DNA of 64,000 bases from Nephrocerus scutellatus (lineage: Eukaryota > Arthropoda > Insecta > Diptera > Pipunculidae), in assembly GCA_947095585.1 (NCBI GenBank), contig OX352762.1, positions 23,722,669-23,786,668 on the forward strand, in the 5' to 3' direction. The position numbers were made by a program, and so were the translations under genes. Of the stretch, positions 23,985 through 33,934 are shown piece by piece. Below the pieces are notes generated by a model, which worked only from the letters and a program-made list of their open reading frames with translations, did no database searches and was not told where the DNA came from. Within the stretch, counting starts at the first letter, position 1. The number at the start of each line of letters is the position of its first letter.

Positions 23985-25098
23985 AGCACCTACGGAGGAT
24001 TCCCCAGATTATGAAAAAGAAGAATTCGTTGAATCAGTCGAACGGGAACATAATTCCTGCACACAGTATGATAGGTAGGGAAACATCAGTATTCAGGCAG
24101 TACATATGCACCCATATAGCTTACACGAAAACACAATGGACAACGAGAGATTGCAGCAAGCAACAATTTGGTCGTTGTTTGATAAAACTATCCACTAAAC
24201 CACCTGGGTATCTCCTGATGGACCCAGCCGCAACCAGATAGACCACGTGTTGAGAGACCGTCGTCATAACCAGAACCTGATGACGGTACGAACGTACGAG
24301 GTGCCAACGTCGATACGAACCACTATCTTGTTGGTATGGTGCTCCGATAGTAGTTCAAGTATGGGAGGAAGAAGCCATGCCAGAAGACTGGCGAAGAGAT
24401 ATTAAAAAATGCAGCAATTATCGTGGTATAATTGTCATAATTGGTTAATACCAGTGTGGTTTCATCCCAGGCAAATCAACAACTGCTCAGATTTACACCC
24501 TTAGGTAGGTTAACCATAACCACTATTACAAGCCCAGTAAAAATATCCGGATCACTATCAAGCCCATTCAACATCTATAACAGGCTCCGACAAGGGAGTG
24601 GACTGGCCTGCGTCCTCTTCAACCTGGCGTTGGAGAAAGTGATCCGTGAAACTGATGTAACGGCAGGGGGAACAATCCTCTATTAGTACAATTCAGATAC
24701 TGGCATGCGTATACGACATTGACATAGTTGGCAGAAACCGAAGAGCTGCACTGAAAGTTTTTATGCTTGTGTATAAGAAAGAGACTTGGGTGATTAGCAA
24801 AAAGCATTCTGACTTCTTAACTACGTTCGAGAGAAAAGTCTTAGAATTGTTGTCCCCGTATGTGAGGACGAGAATTAAGCTCGGTACGCTCCGGTGGGCA
24901 AACTTGGAAAGTCCTTTGCGGTAGTATTTATGGAACACGACAGCGAGGCCGGCCAAGATTCCGCTAGAAGGATGGTGTAGACCAATACGCCCATAGTTTA
25001 GTGATGCCAAACTGGATGCCATCGGCTCGAACTCGGGACCGGCGAAGAGATTTTTTGCGGAAGTCCAGGACCGGATTCCGGTTGTAGAGCATAATATG
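23985..25098 (+). mobile_element. RTE family A, copy A4, 5'-truncated and deleted
   Basis: Starts inside the endonuclease coding region (GAGGATTCCCCAGAT, also found on the complement near 47070) and continues with HKATW-type sequence near 24190-24240, fragments of RT (GSLSSPFNIYNRLRQGSG near 24543-24600), and the C-terminal block ending in a TGATGAT tail near 25094. Large pieces including the YADD box region are lost or damaged. Short deletions throughout show it is old. Confidence 0.8.
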
Positions 25099-25349
25099 AT
25101 GATTATAATTCAGTACCGGTTCGGTCTTCGCTACCCGCAAAACCAGTGGGCGCTACCGTTCTCAATTGCGCAACAAAACGCAACAACTTCCTGCATCCTG
25201 CATTTTACCTGCATCGTATCCAGAACGTTGTGCAAGTTTCAGCTTAATAGAATGGATAGTTTTTGAGTTTTGCGAACAAGCAGAAAACTAGAAATTGTTT
25301 TTTATATTTATAAATATATATGTAGAAGATTAAATCCATCATTTATATA

Positions 25350-25545
25350 TTAATAGTGGTTAATGCCTTGGGCTACTGAGTGGGAGATTTGAAATTCAAA
25401 TCCCTGAAAATCACCATAAAACTTTTTCACGATCGCAAATGTCTGACAAACGTTAGAAAGTAATAAATATCATCAGAAAGCTTTCCAATACGCCTTTTGA
25501 ATCCGGCTTTAAATTGTAGATACCTTTAATTAGTGTAGATAAATA
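25350..25545 (+). mobile_element. Diverged old SINE copy
   Basis: Shares with the intact copies, in the same order, a degraded B-box region (TTCAAATCCC), TCTGACAAACGTT, GAAAGCTTTCCAAT, AATCCGGCTTTAAATTGTAG and the following body. The A box is no longer recognisable and the tail is eroded. The spacing agreement makes homology convincing; ends are approximate. Confidence 0.75.
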
Positions 25546-25671
25546 TAACACAGACAACTAAACTACTTGGCCATGTCACTGCCTCACTAACTCACTCACA
25601 CACAAAGTATTTTTAAACCTTTGAACGCTGTTACTCGCCTAATATAATGTTATCTTTAATATATCAAAGAC

Positions 25672-25942
25672 CAAAACCTTCTCTATAGAAAGCCCAACTC
25701 TACGCATACTAATGCTGTAAACCAAGACCAAACGCATGTGTGTTTGTGGGATGTGAATACGGTGTACAAAAAATAAGAAGTCGCAAAGAGCGAGAAACGT
25801 AAGATGTGGTAGTGGGAAACAGAAATATTTTATATGGATTTTGCTCTTTAGTTGATTACTAAATACAAATACGTTTGGTCTCAATCTAAGCATGTATCTG
25901 TGTACGATCGGAACAGTTGGGCTTTCTATAGAGAAGGTTTTG
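25672..25942. mobile_element. hAT-like MITE with 8-bp target duplication
   Basis: A 271-bp element with perfect 28-bp terminal inverted repeats starting CAAAACCTTCTC, flanked by an exact 8-bp direct repeat TCAAAGAC (25664-25671 and 25943-25950). Terminal CA and 8-bp duplications are typical of hAT elements. A second, shorter inverted pair (AGACCAAACG inside the left, CGTTTGGTCT inside the right) lies further in. Open frames across it are caused by the symmetry. Superfamily is inferred from ends and duplication only. Confidence 0.88.
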
Positions 25943-25999
25943 TCAAAGACCAACTCACTCACTACCCATTATTACCCTACAAGATCGTAAAAAATCGAA

Positions 26000-26515
26000 T
26001 TGATATTAGTGATGAATCCAAACTTCTCGGGGTCAATGAGATAAATAGTGTTGTAATATAGTGGTGGGTCGACGTGGTATGGTTCTGTATGGTGGTTTTT
26101 ATTTTTCAATAAGCGCATGGTTCAAGGGATTTCGAAGGTCTTGTGTGGTTTTGGGGTGTTTTTTTTGGAAAGCGGGCTCTACACATATAACTGTCAAATC
26201 CATAGTTTTCTGGGTCGATAAGATAAATACTGTTGTTTAGAAAAATGTAGATCGGCACCGCACCCAGGTGTTATAAAATCGGTTTTTTACGGTTGCTTCA
26301 AGGGTCTTTGATGACCTTAAGGCCGTCTTTGTTTTTTTTTTTTTTTTGGTTGGTGGGAGATGTATATATTGAAATTAGCATCAAATCCATAGTTTACGTG
26401 GTCGCTAATATGAAAAATGTTGCTAAAACAGGTGGGTCGACGCGGTGTGGTGTTAAATGGTGGGTTGTTTCTTATTTAGCTCACGCTTCAATGAATTTCG
26501 GGGGTAATTGACATT
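26000..26515. repeat. Degenerate tandem repeat of roughly 200-bp unit
   Basis: Phrases of the form AATCCATAGTTT, then a GAT- or GCTAATAnGA-like motif, AAAT(A/G)nTGTTG, GGTGGGTCGACG and TTCAATG/TTCAAGG recur in the same order at about 26015, 26200 and 26385. Three diverged units are visible. A poly-T run sits at 26330-26347. Confidence 0.65.
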
Positions 26516-26989
26516 AAAGTTATTAATAATACAAACTAGTGGTTCGTTTATTCGTATAAAAATAAAGAATGAAATAAAATATTAAAACAAGTTTTTATTT
26601 AAATTTACTAAAACGATAAAAGTAAATATTTTAATACAGAAAAACCGGCCGCTAGTTCGTATTAATTTAATTTAATGTCAATTGTCTCACGGAAATTGAA
26701 TCATGGAAAGTGTTGCTATGATTATTGAATTTTGAGAAAGATCGAAAGAGTTTCTATTATTAAGGTTTATTTGAGTGGATTATTTTGTTGGGCCAAAGTA
26801 TACGCAAAGAATCACTTAGAAGGCGACAAGCTGCCACATATGTTTTCTTTTTCTTATATGATTTAATTTTTTTTTTGTATATACCAATATATTTGCTATA
26901 GACGTAATATAATTAATTACCAAATGTCAAATATTTCTCTATACCACTCTGTACTTTGTATAAACTTTTCAAAACCCGCTATACTCGTA

Positions 26990-27203
26990 AGATGCCCTTA
27001 CACTCAAATTTCTTTATTTCACTACCGATGAACGGCAAACTATTAAAATACCAACATACAATTTGCCATGACAAATTACAGGAACTGTATTTAACGTTTG
27101 GCCTTGCGATTTGTTAACAGTCATTGTAAAATACACTTTAACAGGAAATTATTGTCTTCTTAATAAGGTAAGGGGAAACCCAGAATCAACTATCGTACGA
27201 GCT
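26990..27203 (-). pseudogene. Helitron helicase C-terminal fragment
   Basis: On the - strand the sequence reads TVNKSQGQTLN followed by VICHGKLYVG, the conserved end of the Pif1-like helicase of Helitrons (usually MTINKSQGQTL...HGQLYVALSR). An upstream FPLTLLRRQ-FPVKV stretch fits the preceding conserved block. It belongs with 27502-27960: the SINE at 27215-27490 splits the two parts. Frame breaks show it is dead. Confidence 0.8.
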
Positions 27204-27214
27204 ATTTTGTACAT

Positions 27215-27490
27215 GGGGGCGCCGTGGCTCACCGGAAATGCGCATGGCTACTGAGCAGGAGGTTCGTGGTTCGAATCCCAGTAACACCAAAAATATTTTT
27301 TACGGTGAATGGGCGACAAACGTTCCGAGAGTAATAACTTGTCACGGAAAGGTTCTCAATTCGCCGTTCGGATCCGGCCTTAAATTGTAGATCCCTTTCA
27401 TTTGTGTCCAAAAATATACATGCGCAACAAAAATGGTTGCGAGAAGCTAGGCCTTGGACCGCAATGGTTTGTCGCGCGAATATTATTATT
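27215..27490 (+). mobile_element. tRNA-derived SINE copy inserted in a Helitron helicase
   Basis: A 276-bp copy on the + strand. B box GGTTCGAATCC is intact at 27268-27278; the A-box position reads TGGCTCACCGG (27225-27235), two changes from the consensus. It ends GTTTGTCGCGCGAATATTATTATT. Flanking 11-bp repeats ATTTTGTACAT (27204-27214) and ATTTTGCATAT (27491-27501) match at 9 of 11 positions, so the insertion is not recent. Confidence 0.9.
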
Positions 27491-27501
27491 ATTTTGCATA
27501 T

Positions 27502-27960
27502 AGAAACTTATTTTGCAAATTCAGTTATCACTTCCGTTATGAGCAGATTTAGATTCAGATTTTTAACTAAAAGCCTTTCCCAATTGCAATTGGGCTCAAT
27601 TGTTTTTGAAGTTTTCTACAGCATAATAATAAATGCCCCAATATTGAAGTTCGCAATGTGGGATGGCATTCCTGGGGATGTTTGATTGTTTAAGAAATCA
27701 ATTGGATAATTTTTCCTCTCCCAGTCATCAATGAGCATAGGCTCAGCTCAGAAATGACTTTGCAAAACAGATAAAATTTCCTCATTTATTTTATCAACGT
27801 CTATATTCTTTTGCTTCTTACAAAGCATGGAAAGTGGAATTTTAATTAAGTCATCATCCAATCCTTCCGTAAGTTGGTTATCTCCATTTCTCAATTTTAT
27901 AAGCCAGTTGCTAACCTGTTAATCACAAGCTGTTTTAAAACTAATGAGAACCCGTCAAAA
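27502..27960 (-). pseudogene. Helitron helicase fragment (part split by SINE)
   Basis: On the - strand frames give LTEGLDDDLIKIPLSMLC, GMPSHIANFNIGAFIIML and ERLLVKNLNLNLLITEVITE, matching in order the region of Helitron Pif1-type helicases that reads ...PHRLTLKVGAPIMLLRN...GTRLIVK...ITG in the family. The next block lies beyond the SINE at 27203-26990. Stops interrupt the frames. The helicase would unwind DNA for rolling-circle transposition; this copy cannot. Confidence 0.8.
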
Positions 27961-28419
27961 ATGACGGAATTAACTTTTTCCACTTCAGTCCCAATATATA
28001 ATTACTACTCTAAAAATTTAAAGTAAAGTAAGTTTTTGTTTTGGATAAAATTAGGTTAAAAACATGTCAGCTAGTAAAAAAACATTTTTAATTTAAAACG
28101 TTTAAAACGAGTATTGTGCGTAGTAGTTTGCTTTGATCTGAAACAAATTGCGAACTCGCGTTAAATTAATTTTTTTCTTTTTTTTTTTTGCGATTTGTTG
28201 GCTTTTTGTTTTATGATTTGTCAATGTTCATCCAGTTCTGAACAATGTTTAAAGTTTCAAGTCTCTAGCTCAACGTGCAGTTAGTTTAAAATCAATTACA
28301 AAGTTCCACCCACACAGACGAACATACACAAAAGCGAGCTAATAAAAACTTTTAATAATAGGCATAGCTATATATTTAGTTCAGGATTTCTTTAATTACA
28401 CTGTTTTTTTGTAAACATA
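27961..28419. other. Spacer, AT-rich
   Basis: Probably decayed Helitron or flanking sequence. No motif recognised. A poly-T run is at 28178-28188. Confidence 0.4.
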
Positions 28420-28890
28420 CTCGAGTTCTTAAGTAAATCTCCTTGCCAATCTTTACTTTTAGTAAAGACTTTCCAATTTTTATGATATCTTCCTCGAGTT
28501 AAAGCAACATATAATCGTCCGTGAGCGAAAACTGGCATATACACCGACATGATCGATTTGGCCTTGATTCTTGTTGATGGTCATTGCAAAAACCTACATC
28601 AATGGAAATTGGCGACGCTACATTCTTTGAATGGCAAAGTACTTTCGCTTGACTCCAAATCAATTCTAGTAATGCAAATTTCTTTCCACTTATTACTCCC
28701 TGTGATAATTTCAGCTTTTATACAGTTTCGATTAAGACTCCTGACTGTTAATAGAGTTCCATTCAACAAACCCTTTTTTGGGTTAAGATTTCAAAGAAGC
28801 ATGATCAATGCACCAACTTTCAATTTCAGTACAAGGCACGCGTATAAAAATTCAACAGGAAAATCAATTTTAAGTCCGTGTAGGTGAGAA
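28420..28890 (-). pseudogene. Second Helitron helicase C-terminal fragment
   Basis: On the - strand, broken frames include LKVGALIMLLRNLNPKKG, TRIDL, FAMTINKNQGQ and VFAHGRLYVALTRGR, covering the same end of the helicase as the 27.0-28.0 kb copy. It is therefore a separate element and not a continuation. This copy is closer to the family consensus. Stops and indels make it non-functional. Confidence 0.82.
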
Positions 28891-29309
28891 GCTGTCAAAA
28901 ATGACAGAATCTTTTTTCTACCACCTAGCCATTTCACCACTTTTCATCGGATCACCAAACAAACATATGGTATGAATATGAACTAAATCCAACCATAAAC
29001 ACAAGTTTTCGTAAATATTTCGACTCCAGCGCCACCTAACGTGTCAAAAAAAAAACTAAACTTTTGGAGGCACCAAACGAACATATGGTGTTAATATGGC
29101 TCCGATACGTCCAGTGGCTTAGGCTGGATGAGGCAACATAAAACGGTAATTAAGTTATTATGCGATTGCTCCAAATTATACTGAACTTAATGCTGGCGTC
29201 GATAATTAGGGGATCGTTCATTATGTCTCATATCTGGTGATAAAATCATAAGTCGGTTTATAGTACAAAAGGGTAACCGATAGAACCATTGTAGATTCCT
29301 CCCATATCA
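28891..29309. repeat. Probable Helitron non-coding sequence
   Basis: Contains CAGCGCCACCTAACG near 29030, a phrase resembling the non-coding part of the short Helitron at 33134-33694 (its complement near 33382-33397). Boundaries cannot be set. Confidence 0.45.
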
Positions 29310-29600
29310 TCATTTCTTGTATTTACCGTCAATATAAGTCTTTCCTAGAGAAAAAGTAGGAACAGGTAATCCGAATTGGGAATTAAAAGTTCTGCTATCA
29401 CCAAGCAAGTGTGCAGCACTTTCAGTTGACGATACTGCTAAATCTGCACCTTCAAATATGGGAGAACTTAAAAAAGTCTTGTTTAAGTACATTTGTGCAC
29501 TTCCACCTGGGCCTTCAGAAAGAAACAGCGATCTTGAAAAGTTTGTTCCTAACAATTATTATTTTCTCCAGCAGCTTGGATGTTATGAATTAATTCCTGA
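29310..29600 (-). pseudogene. Helitron helicase N-terminal fragment with degraded Walker A
   Basis: Frame 29555-29310 (-) reads LFLSEGPGGSAQM, the place where the family has a GPGGTGKT ATP-binding loop, then ADLAVSSTESAAHLL and RTFNSQFGLPVP, matching the helicase blocks that follow Walker A. The loss of the GKT residues means ATP binding would fail. It may belong to the same element as 28420-28890, with the middle deleted. Confidence 0.75.
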
Positions 29601-29925
29601 ATTTAAAGATTCATGGAAGTTGGCCAACTGAAATCTGTAATGTGTTGCCTACTTCCTTTAAAATGAATACTAGCAATGAAAACAGTAATCTGTGGTTTGT
29701 CTCTGTTATAACTTTCCCTCTTGTGTGGTTTTTCCTTCAGGCTACCTTCTAGTTGCCTACCTACGAATATTTTTTTAAACTTCATACGAGCTCTGCATCA
29801 AGGCTCTACGTTATACATTTAAGATTATTTCTAATCTAATTTAAGAAATAATCGCTCAGATTAGAATAACTAATGACAGTATTTTTACAGCGTGTTAATT
29901 TTTCTTCTAAGCTATTTTTAAATTC
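29601..29925. other. Spacer
   Basis: No gene or repeat recognised, apart from a stretch near 29868-29890 (ATGACAGTA) vaguely similar to the terminus of the 48.4-50.1 kb element. Confidence 0.4.
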
Positions 29926-30850
29926 TCTATATTAACTTCGCGTGCACGTGGCTGGCTGGCTGGGTGGCTGGGTGGCTGGCTGGGTGGCTGGCTGGTCAGA
30001 TTTTCTGATCAATTTTTAACCCACTTTCCATAGCCCAATTTTATTGCTTTCTGTTAAATTTTGAGGCCCCTCGGACCACGGGGTCGGGGGGCTCCCATAC
30101 AAATATTTTACAAAATTTACCCGATTTTTTTAAAATTTTATACAAATGTGTATCTTTGATGGACAACACTTTCTGTAAAAATTTGGAAGTGATCGGCCCC
30201 CTGGGTCGGGGGGGGGTCACCCATATATTTTTTTTGTAATTATCAATTTTTAACGCACTTCATAAAACCCGATTTTCCTGAAATTTTGTACACATGTGTA
30301 TTTCCAGTCACAATACTTTCTTTTAATTTAGAAGTGATCGGGCCCCGAGTTCGGGGGGCTCTTATACAAATTAAAAATAAAAATTGGTTTGGTGGTGGAG
30401 AGAGAGAAATCTTAGCTCACGCACAAATGAACCCAGCAAATGAAACGAGACATAAATAAAACATTTATTCAATTAACTTACTTATTTACTGAATTGTATT
30501 TTTATTGATGTCGTTTTTTGTTGTTGTCGATATCAACTTACAGATAGAACAACAAGTTTTCACAATATTCTGTCATTTGGCGTTTTCATAAATTAGTTCA
30601 GAGCAGCTTTGACTGCTCAAGATAAATGCTCGTGTTTCTTATTTGCTCAGAGTATGAGCGTGCTCTAAGTGCTCAGAATAAAATGATCTGACCATTTTCA
30701 AACTTGACATCTGATATCAAATGTCTCTTTCGATGATTTTCTCCTACAATAAAAAAAATGACCCAGGATCGAGGGGCTCCCATATCAATTTCTGCGATTA
30801 GAGAATTTAGATGAAAATTTTTAATTTTTATGGGTTGTTTTTTTTCTTTC
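29926..30850 (+). repeat. Interspersed repeat family H, copy H1
   Basis: Starts TTCTCTATATTAACTTCGCG, continues with a GGCTGGGT minisatellite (29948-29996), then blocks of the form ATGTGTATCT...GATGG/GTGACAA...GTGATCGGGCCCC...GGGGCTCCCATA, repeated roughly every 110-170 bp, and ends with TTTTTATGGGTTGTTTTTTT. The same start and end recur at 48402-49825, and parts at 40010-40640 and 63070-63290. The TC start and style of the leader resemble Helitron 5' regions, but no CTRR end with hairpin was found, so the class is open. Confidence 0.75.
29948..29996 (+). repeat. GGCT/GGGT minisatellite
   Basis: About twelve tetranucleotide units mixing GGCT and GGGT. The same array, expanded differently, is at 48424-48483 in the second copy of the repeat. 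Confidence 0.95.
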
Positions 30851-32663
30851 TTCTTTTCTTTGTGATACTATCTGCGGTGACAAATCAATCGAGTAGACGT
30901 AGTGTACTTTCACGCTTACAAGCGTCTGCTAATCCATAACCGCAGCCTACATCTCCCTTCATGTAGTTCAATTGATTTGTTAACACAAACATTTTATTCT
31001 GCTAAATAACTATTTTTAAATTTTAAAGCACCGAATAATTTTTCAACACCTACAACTTGAAAGTATGAGTGAAACAACTGAACAGAAAATGTCAAGTTTT
31101 ATTAAAAGCAAAAAAAAATTTAAATTTCGCGATACGATTCCTCTTAAAAGTGACACATTCTTATAAAAAACAACCAAAAAAAGCTGTCGTCATGATGTGA
31201 AAATATGCATATATGAACGCCTAAAGCGTGGCAAAAGTTAAAATAGTACATATTAACATTTTTCATATCGTCTACAATGGAAATGTAGGAAATAGCTTCT
31301 GAAACTTTGCAAGTCAATAAGTTTCCATCTCGCAATCGTTAGAATCATATTTACATCACACACCACCAGCACGCACCCACATTTATACAGGAACTTTTTC
31401 AAAAGAACATCAGTGAAATGTGATGTCCTCAAGCAATTCCTTTTTCCACAGATGTTTTTGTGTGCTTTTTTGCGTTCTGGTAAAAAAAATCCAGCTTCTT
31501 TCACAACGTGCAATAATATAATACCTTAGGCGTATATCGTTGGGAGGATACGATGTTTCGTGGTTATATTATTTGTTCGTTGTTGTTAAATATGAAATTT
31601 ATTTAATTTTCATTTAATTGATTGTGCTCTTTCTCTTATCTTTATCCCTCTAAAGGTAATGTGCAACCGTTCTCCATTTTACATGAATGTTCTAAGGTAG
31701 TAAACTTCTTGACTATAAATGTGACCATTTATTTTGAAACTGCCTGGAATAAAAGGTAGGAGAAAGAAAACAAACAATGCCACACATTCAGATTAAATTA
31801 AAAATAATACTTCGCTTAATGTATTGTGTTTCTCCCACACATTGCCAAGACATTCTCTATTTGCATGCTAATTGCTCTGTGCCATGATCGACTACGTCTA
31901 TGCCAAACCGAATCTAAAAGCATTTGCCTTTAGATATTTCCAAACCACATTCATTTAGCAAATCTATCTATGTAGGTGGCGCAGTGATTGCTTTCTCGTC
32001 AACATGCCATGTGCTTTATAATGGACAAATTTGTTCTGCCGGAATGAATAGATAGACACACCTTGGTGCGTCCAAGACACACTCATCATTGATCAAACGA
32101 GAAAATGCCAGCAGCGATGACATTTTATTCCGTATCAACACCAATTGCATCTCGAATATCCGCACTTCTGTTTTTGTTGTGTTGGACTTTATTGCCACAT
32201 TGCATTGTATTGCTTGTATCAGCCAGGTACTCATAGTAGGTGCATCGTCAGATCTTCATCCATAATTAAGTCAACGAATATTATGGGAAGTGTGGCAAGT
32301 TTTTCACAATCGCACAAACTGCCAGCAATATGGAATCTGCAAATATATCACATCCTGCTTCGAAACAGGAACTCAAACTTCATATACACATACACAAACT
32401 CAAGCAGGGACTATATTGTATCTGCGAGAACGAACGGAGAATCCGGACGACACTACTGCAATGGCTACTACATTGCTGAAAAACTGAAGGACTCAGTGTA
32501 GTGCATTTGTCGTCTATTTGCCAAAGGATAAAATTCAATTTGAACCTTTCGGCAAATATTGACATATTCACTTACGGGGACAGCGGCGAATGTGGAAGGT
32601 GATTTTGTGAGATGTGCGAGTTGGCGATGGCGTGCAGCGCACATTAAGGTGTGACTGACTTAC
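30851..32663. other. Spacer without recognised genes
   Basis: About 1.8 kb. Frames at 31144-31335, 31253-31513, 32016-32234 and 32145-32501 were inspected; none shows a known domain. The 32280-32500 part is less AT-rich than the rest and could contain exon sequence, but no consistent frame and splice pair was found. Confidence 0.4.
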
Positions 32664-32840
32664 TGAATGATGTGTCGTGCAGCAACAGGACACCATTCGG
32701 GGCCAACGCAAGTGGAGCACTCTCGTCCGTTGGCGAGCCATATGTGGTTAGGTTCAAAGGCATACAATGGATTGTTATTTGCTATCAGTTTCCTGCTACG
32801 CGGCAATTCAATGGAATTGGGAAGTATCATCGAGCGCTGG
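32664..32840 (-). CDS. Candidate internal exon of an unidentified host gene
   Basis: On the - strand a 177-bp open stretch lies between a good acceptor (TTTACAG just upstream of 32840) and a consensus donor GTAAGT immediately after 32664. Start and end phases match (both 2), so the exon length is a multiple of three. The frame encodes LPRSRKLIANNNPLYAFEP, then NGRECSTCVGPEWCPVAARH, rich in Cys and Trp and GC-richer than its surroundings. I do not recognise the protein. No neighbouring exon was found. The other strand is also open over most of this stretch (32651-32899), so the strand is not certain. Treat as a hypothesis. Confidence 0.35.
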
Positions 32841-33002
32841 CTGTAAAGGGAGTCAATGATGACTTTGCCACATACTTTTTTATATTTTTTTGTGTATAGT
32901 GGCTCGTTGTTGTATTCTGTACATCTCATATAATTGTTGACTTTTCATTGATTAACTTCAGATGATGGTCGATGAGGCTAGTTGCAACACAAAGGACCCC
33001 AT

Positions 33003-33133
33003 GGTGGAATTGGCATTTCATATTTATTAATTTATTGATTTAATTCAATATTTTTAATTTAAATAAAAAAAATATATTACAGTAGATATAATAATTAAAT
33101 GACTATAATATAATTACTATATTATAATTATTA
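33003..33133. repeat. AT-rich low-complexity tract
   Basis: Simple A/T sequence with TATAATTA-like repeats bordering the Helitron insertion. Confidence 0.8.
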
Positions 33134-33694
33134 TCTTTATATATATAATTCTACTGTACGTGTGTATGTCACTGAACTCCTCCTAAACGGCTGGACCGAT
33201 TTGAAGGATTTTTTTTGTATGCGTTTGACGCCCTGGATGGTTTAGATTCACAAATCAGCCCGGCAGATGGCGCTGGTATCGGTTTTTTTTCCCCGAAAAT
33301 TCTTATTTATGGAACGATTTGGCTCAAATTCACAAGATATAATATTTAAATAAAAAGAAAGTCGTTGACAAAATTTGGACCCGATAGGTGGCGCTGGGGT
33401 GGAAAATGTAGTTTTCCCTGTATATGATCTTCATATAAAGAATATTCGAACAAGTGTACATTTTTTTCTGGATTGGTGAGTTGGTAAGGTAGTGGGGTGT
33501 AAGTGGGCGGGAGGTCAGTGGGCGGGGCTCAGTGGGATGGGACAGCCGTGAAACGCCGGGTATTTCTGCTAATACTGATGTGACTAATACTGTGACGCGA
33601 TATCGCAAAACAAATAGCTTTTCACAGGTTCACAAAACGATCACAAACAAATTTATTGAAAGTGGGACAGGACAACGTCTGTCGGGTCAGCTAG
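33134..33694 (+). mobile_element. Short non-autonomous Helitron
   Basis: A 561-bp element starting TCTTTATATATATAATTCTA and ending CTAG, with A before (33133) and T after (33695), as expected for Helitron insertion between A and T without duplication. Near the 3' end a GACAG...CTGTC hairpin (33666-33670 with 33679-33683) sits 7 bp before CTAG. The leader GTATGTCACTGAACTCC and the terminus GTCTGTCGGGTCAGCTAGT have the form common in insect Helitrons. It encodes no helicase and would depend on an autonomous element. Open frames in it are not genes. Confidence 0.88.
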
Positions 33695-33934
33695 TATTTA
33701 TATATATTTATACATTTATATAGATAAAAATTTATAAAAAATAAAAATAAATTACCAGAACAGGCGGAATACCATGTAGTATTTTTACACGTGCCGTATC
33801 TATTATAACATCTGAAGTACCAGGTACGCACAACTGTCGAGCTAAAAGGCTTATCAAAATTATGCTTCTAAACTGAAAAAATTCAAAAACGATTGCAAAT
33901 GAGGATAATATTTCCTACTATACGTTCACGTACC

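Noticed and set aside
25639..25962. 107-residue ORF on the - strand
   Set aside because: It covers exactly the hAT-like MITE; the terminal inverted repeats explain the frame.
28549..28887. 112-residue ORF on the + strand
   Set aside because: Antisense to Helitron helicase blocks on the - strand, which have family motifs.
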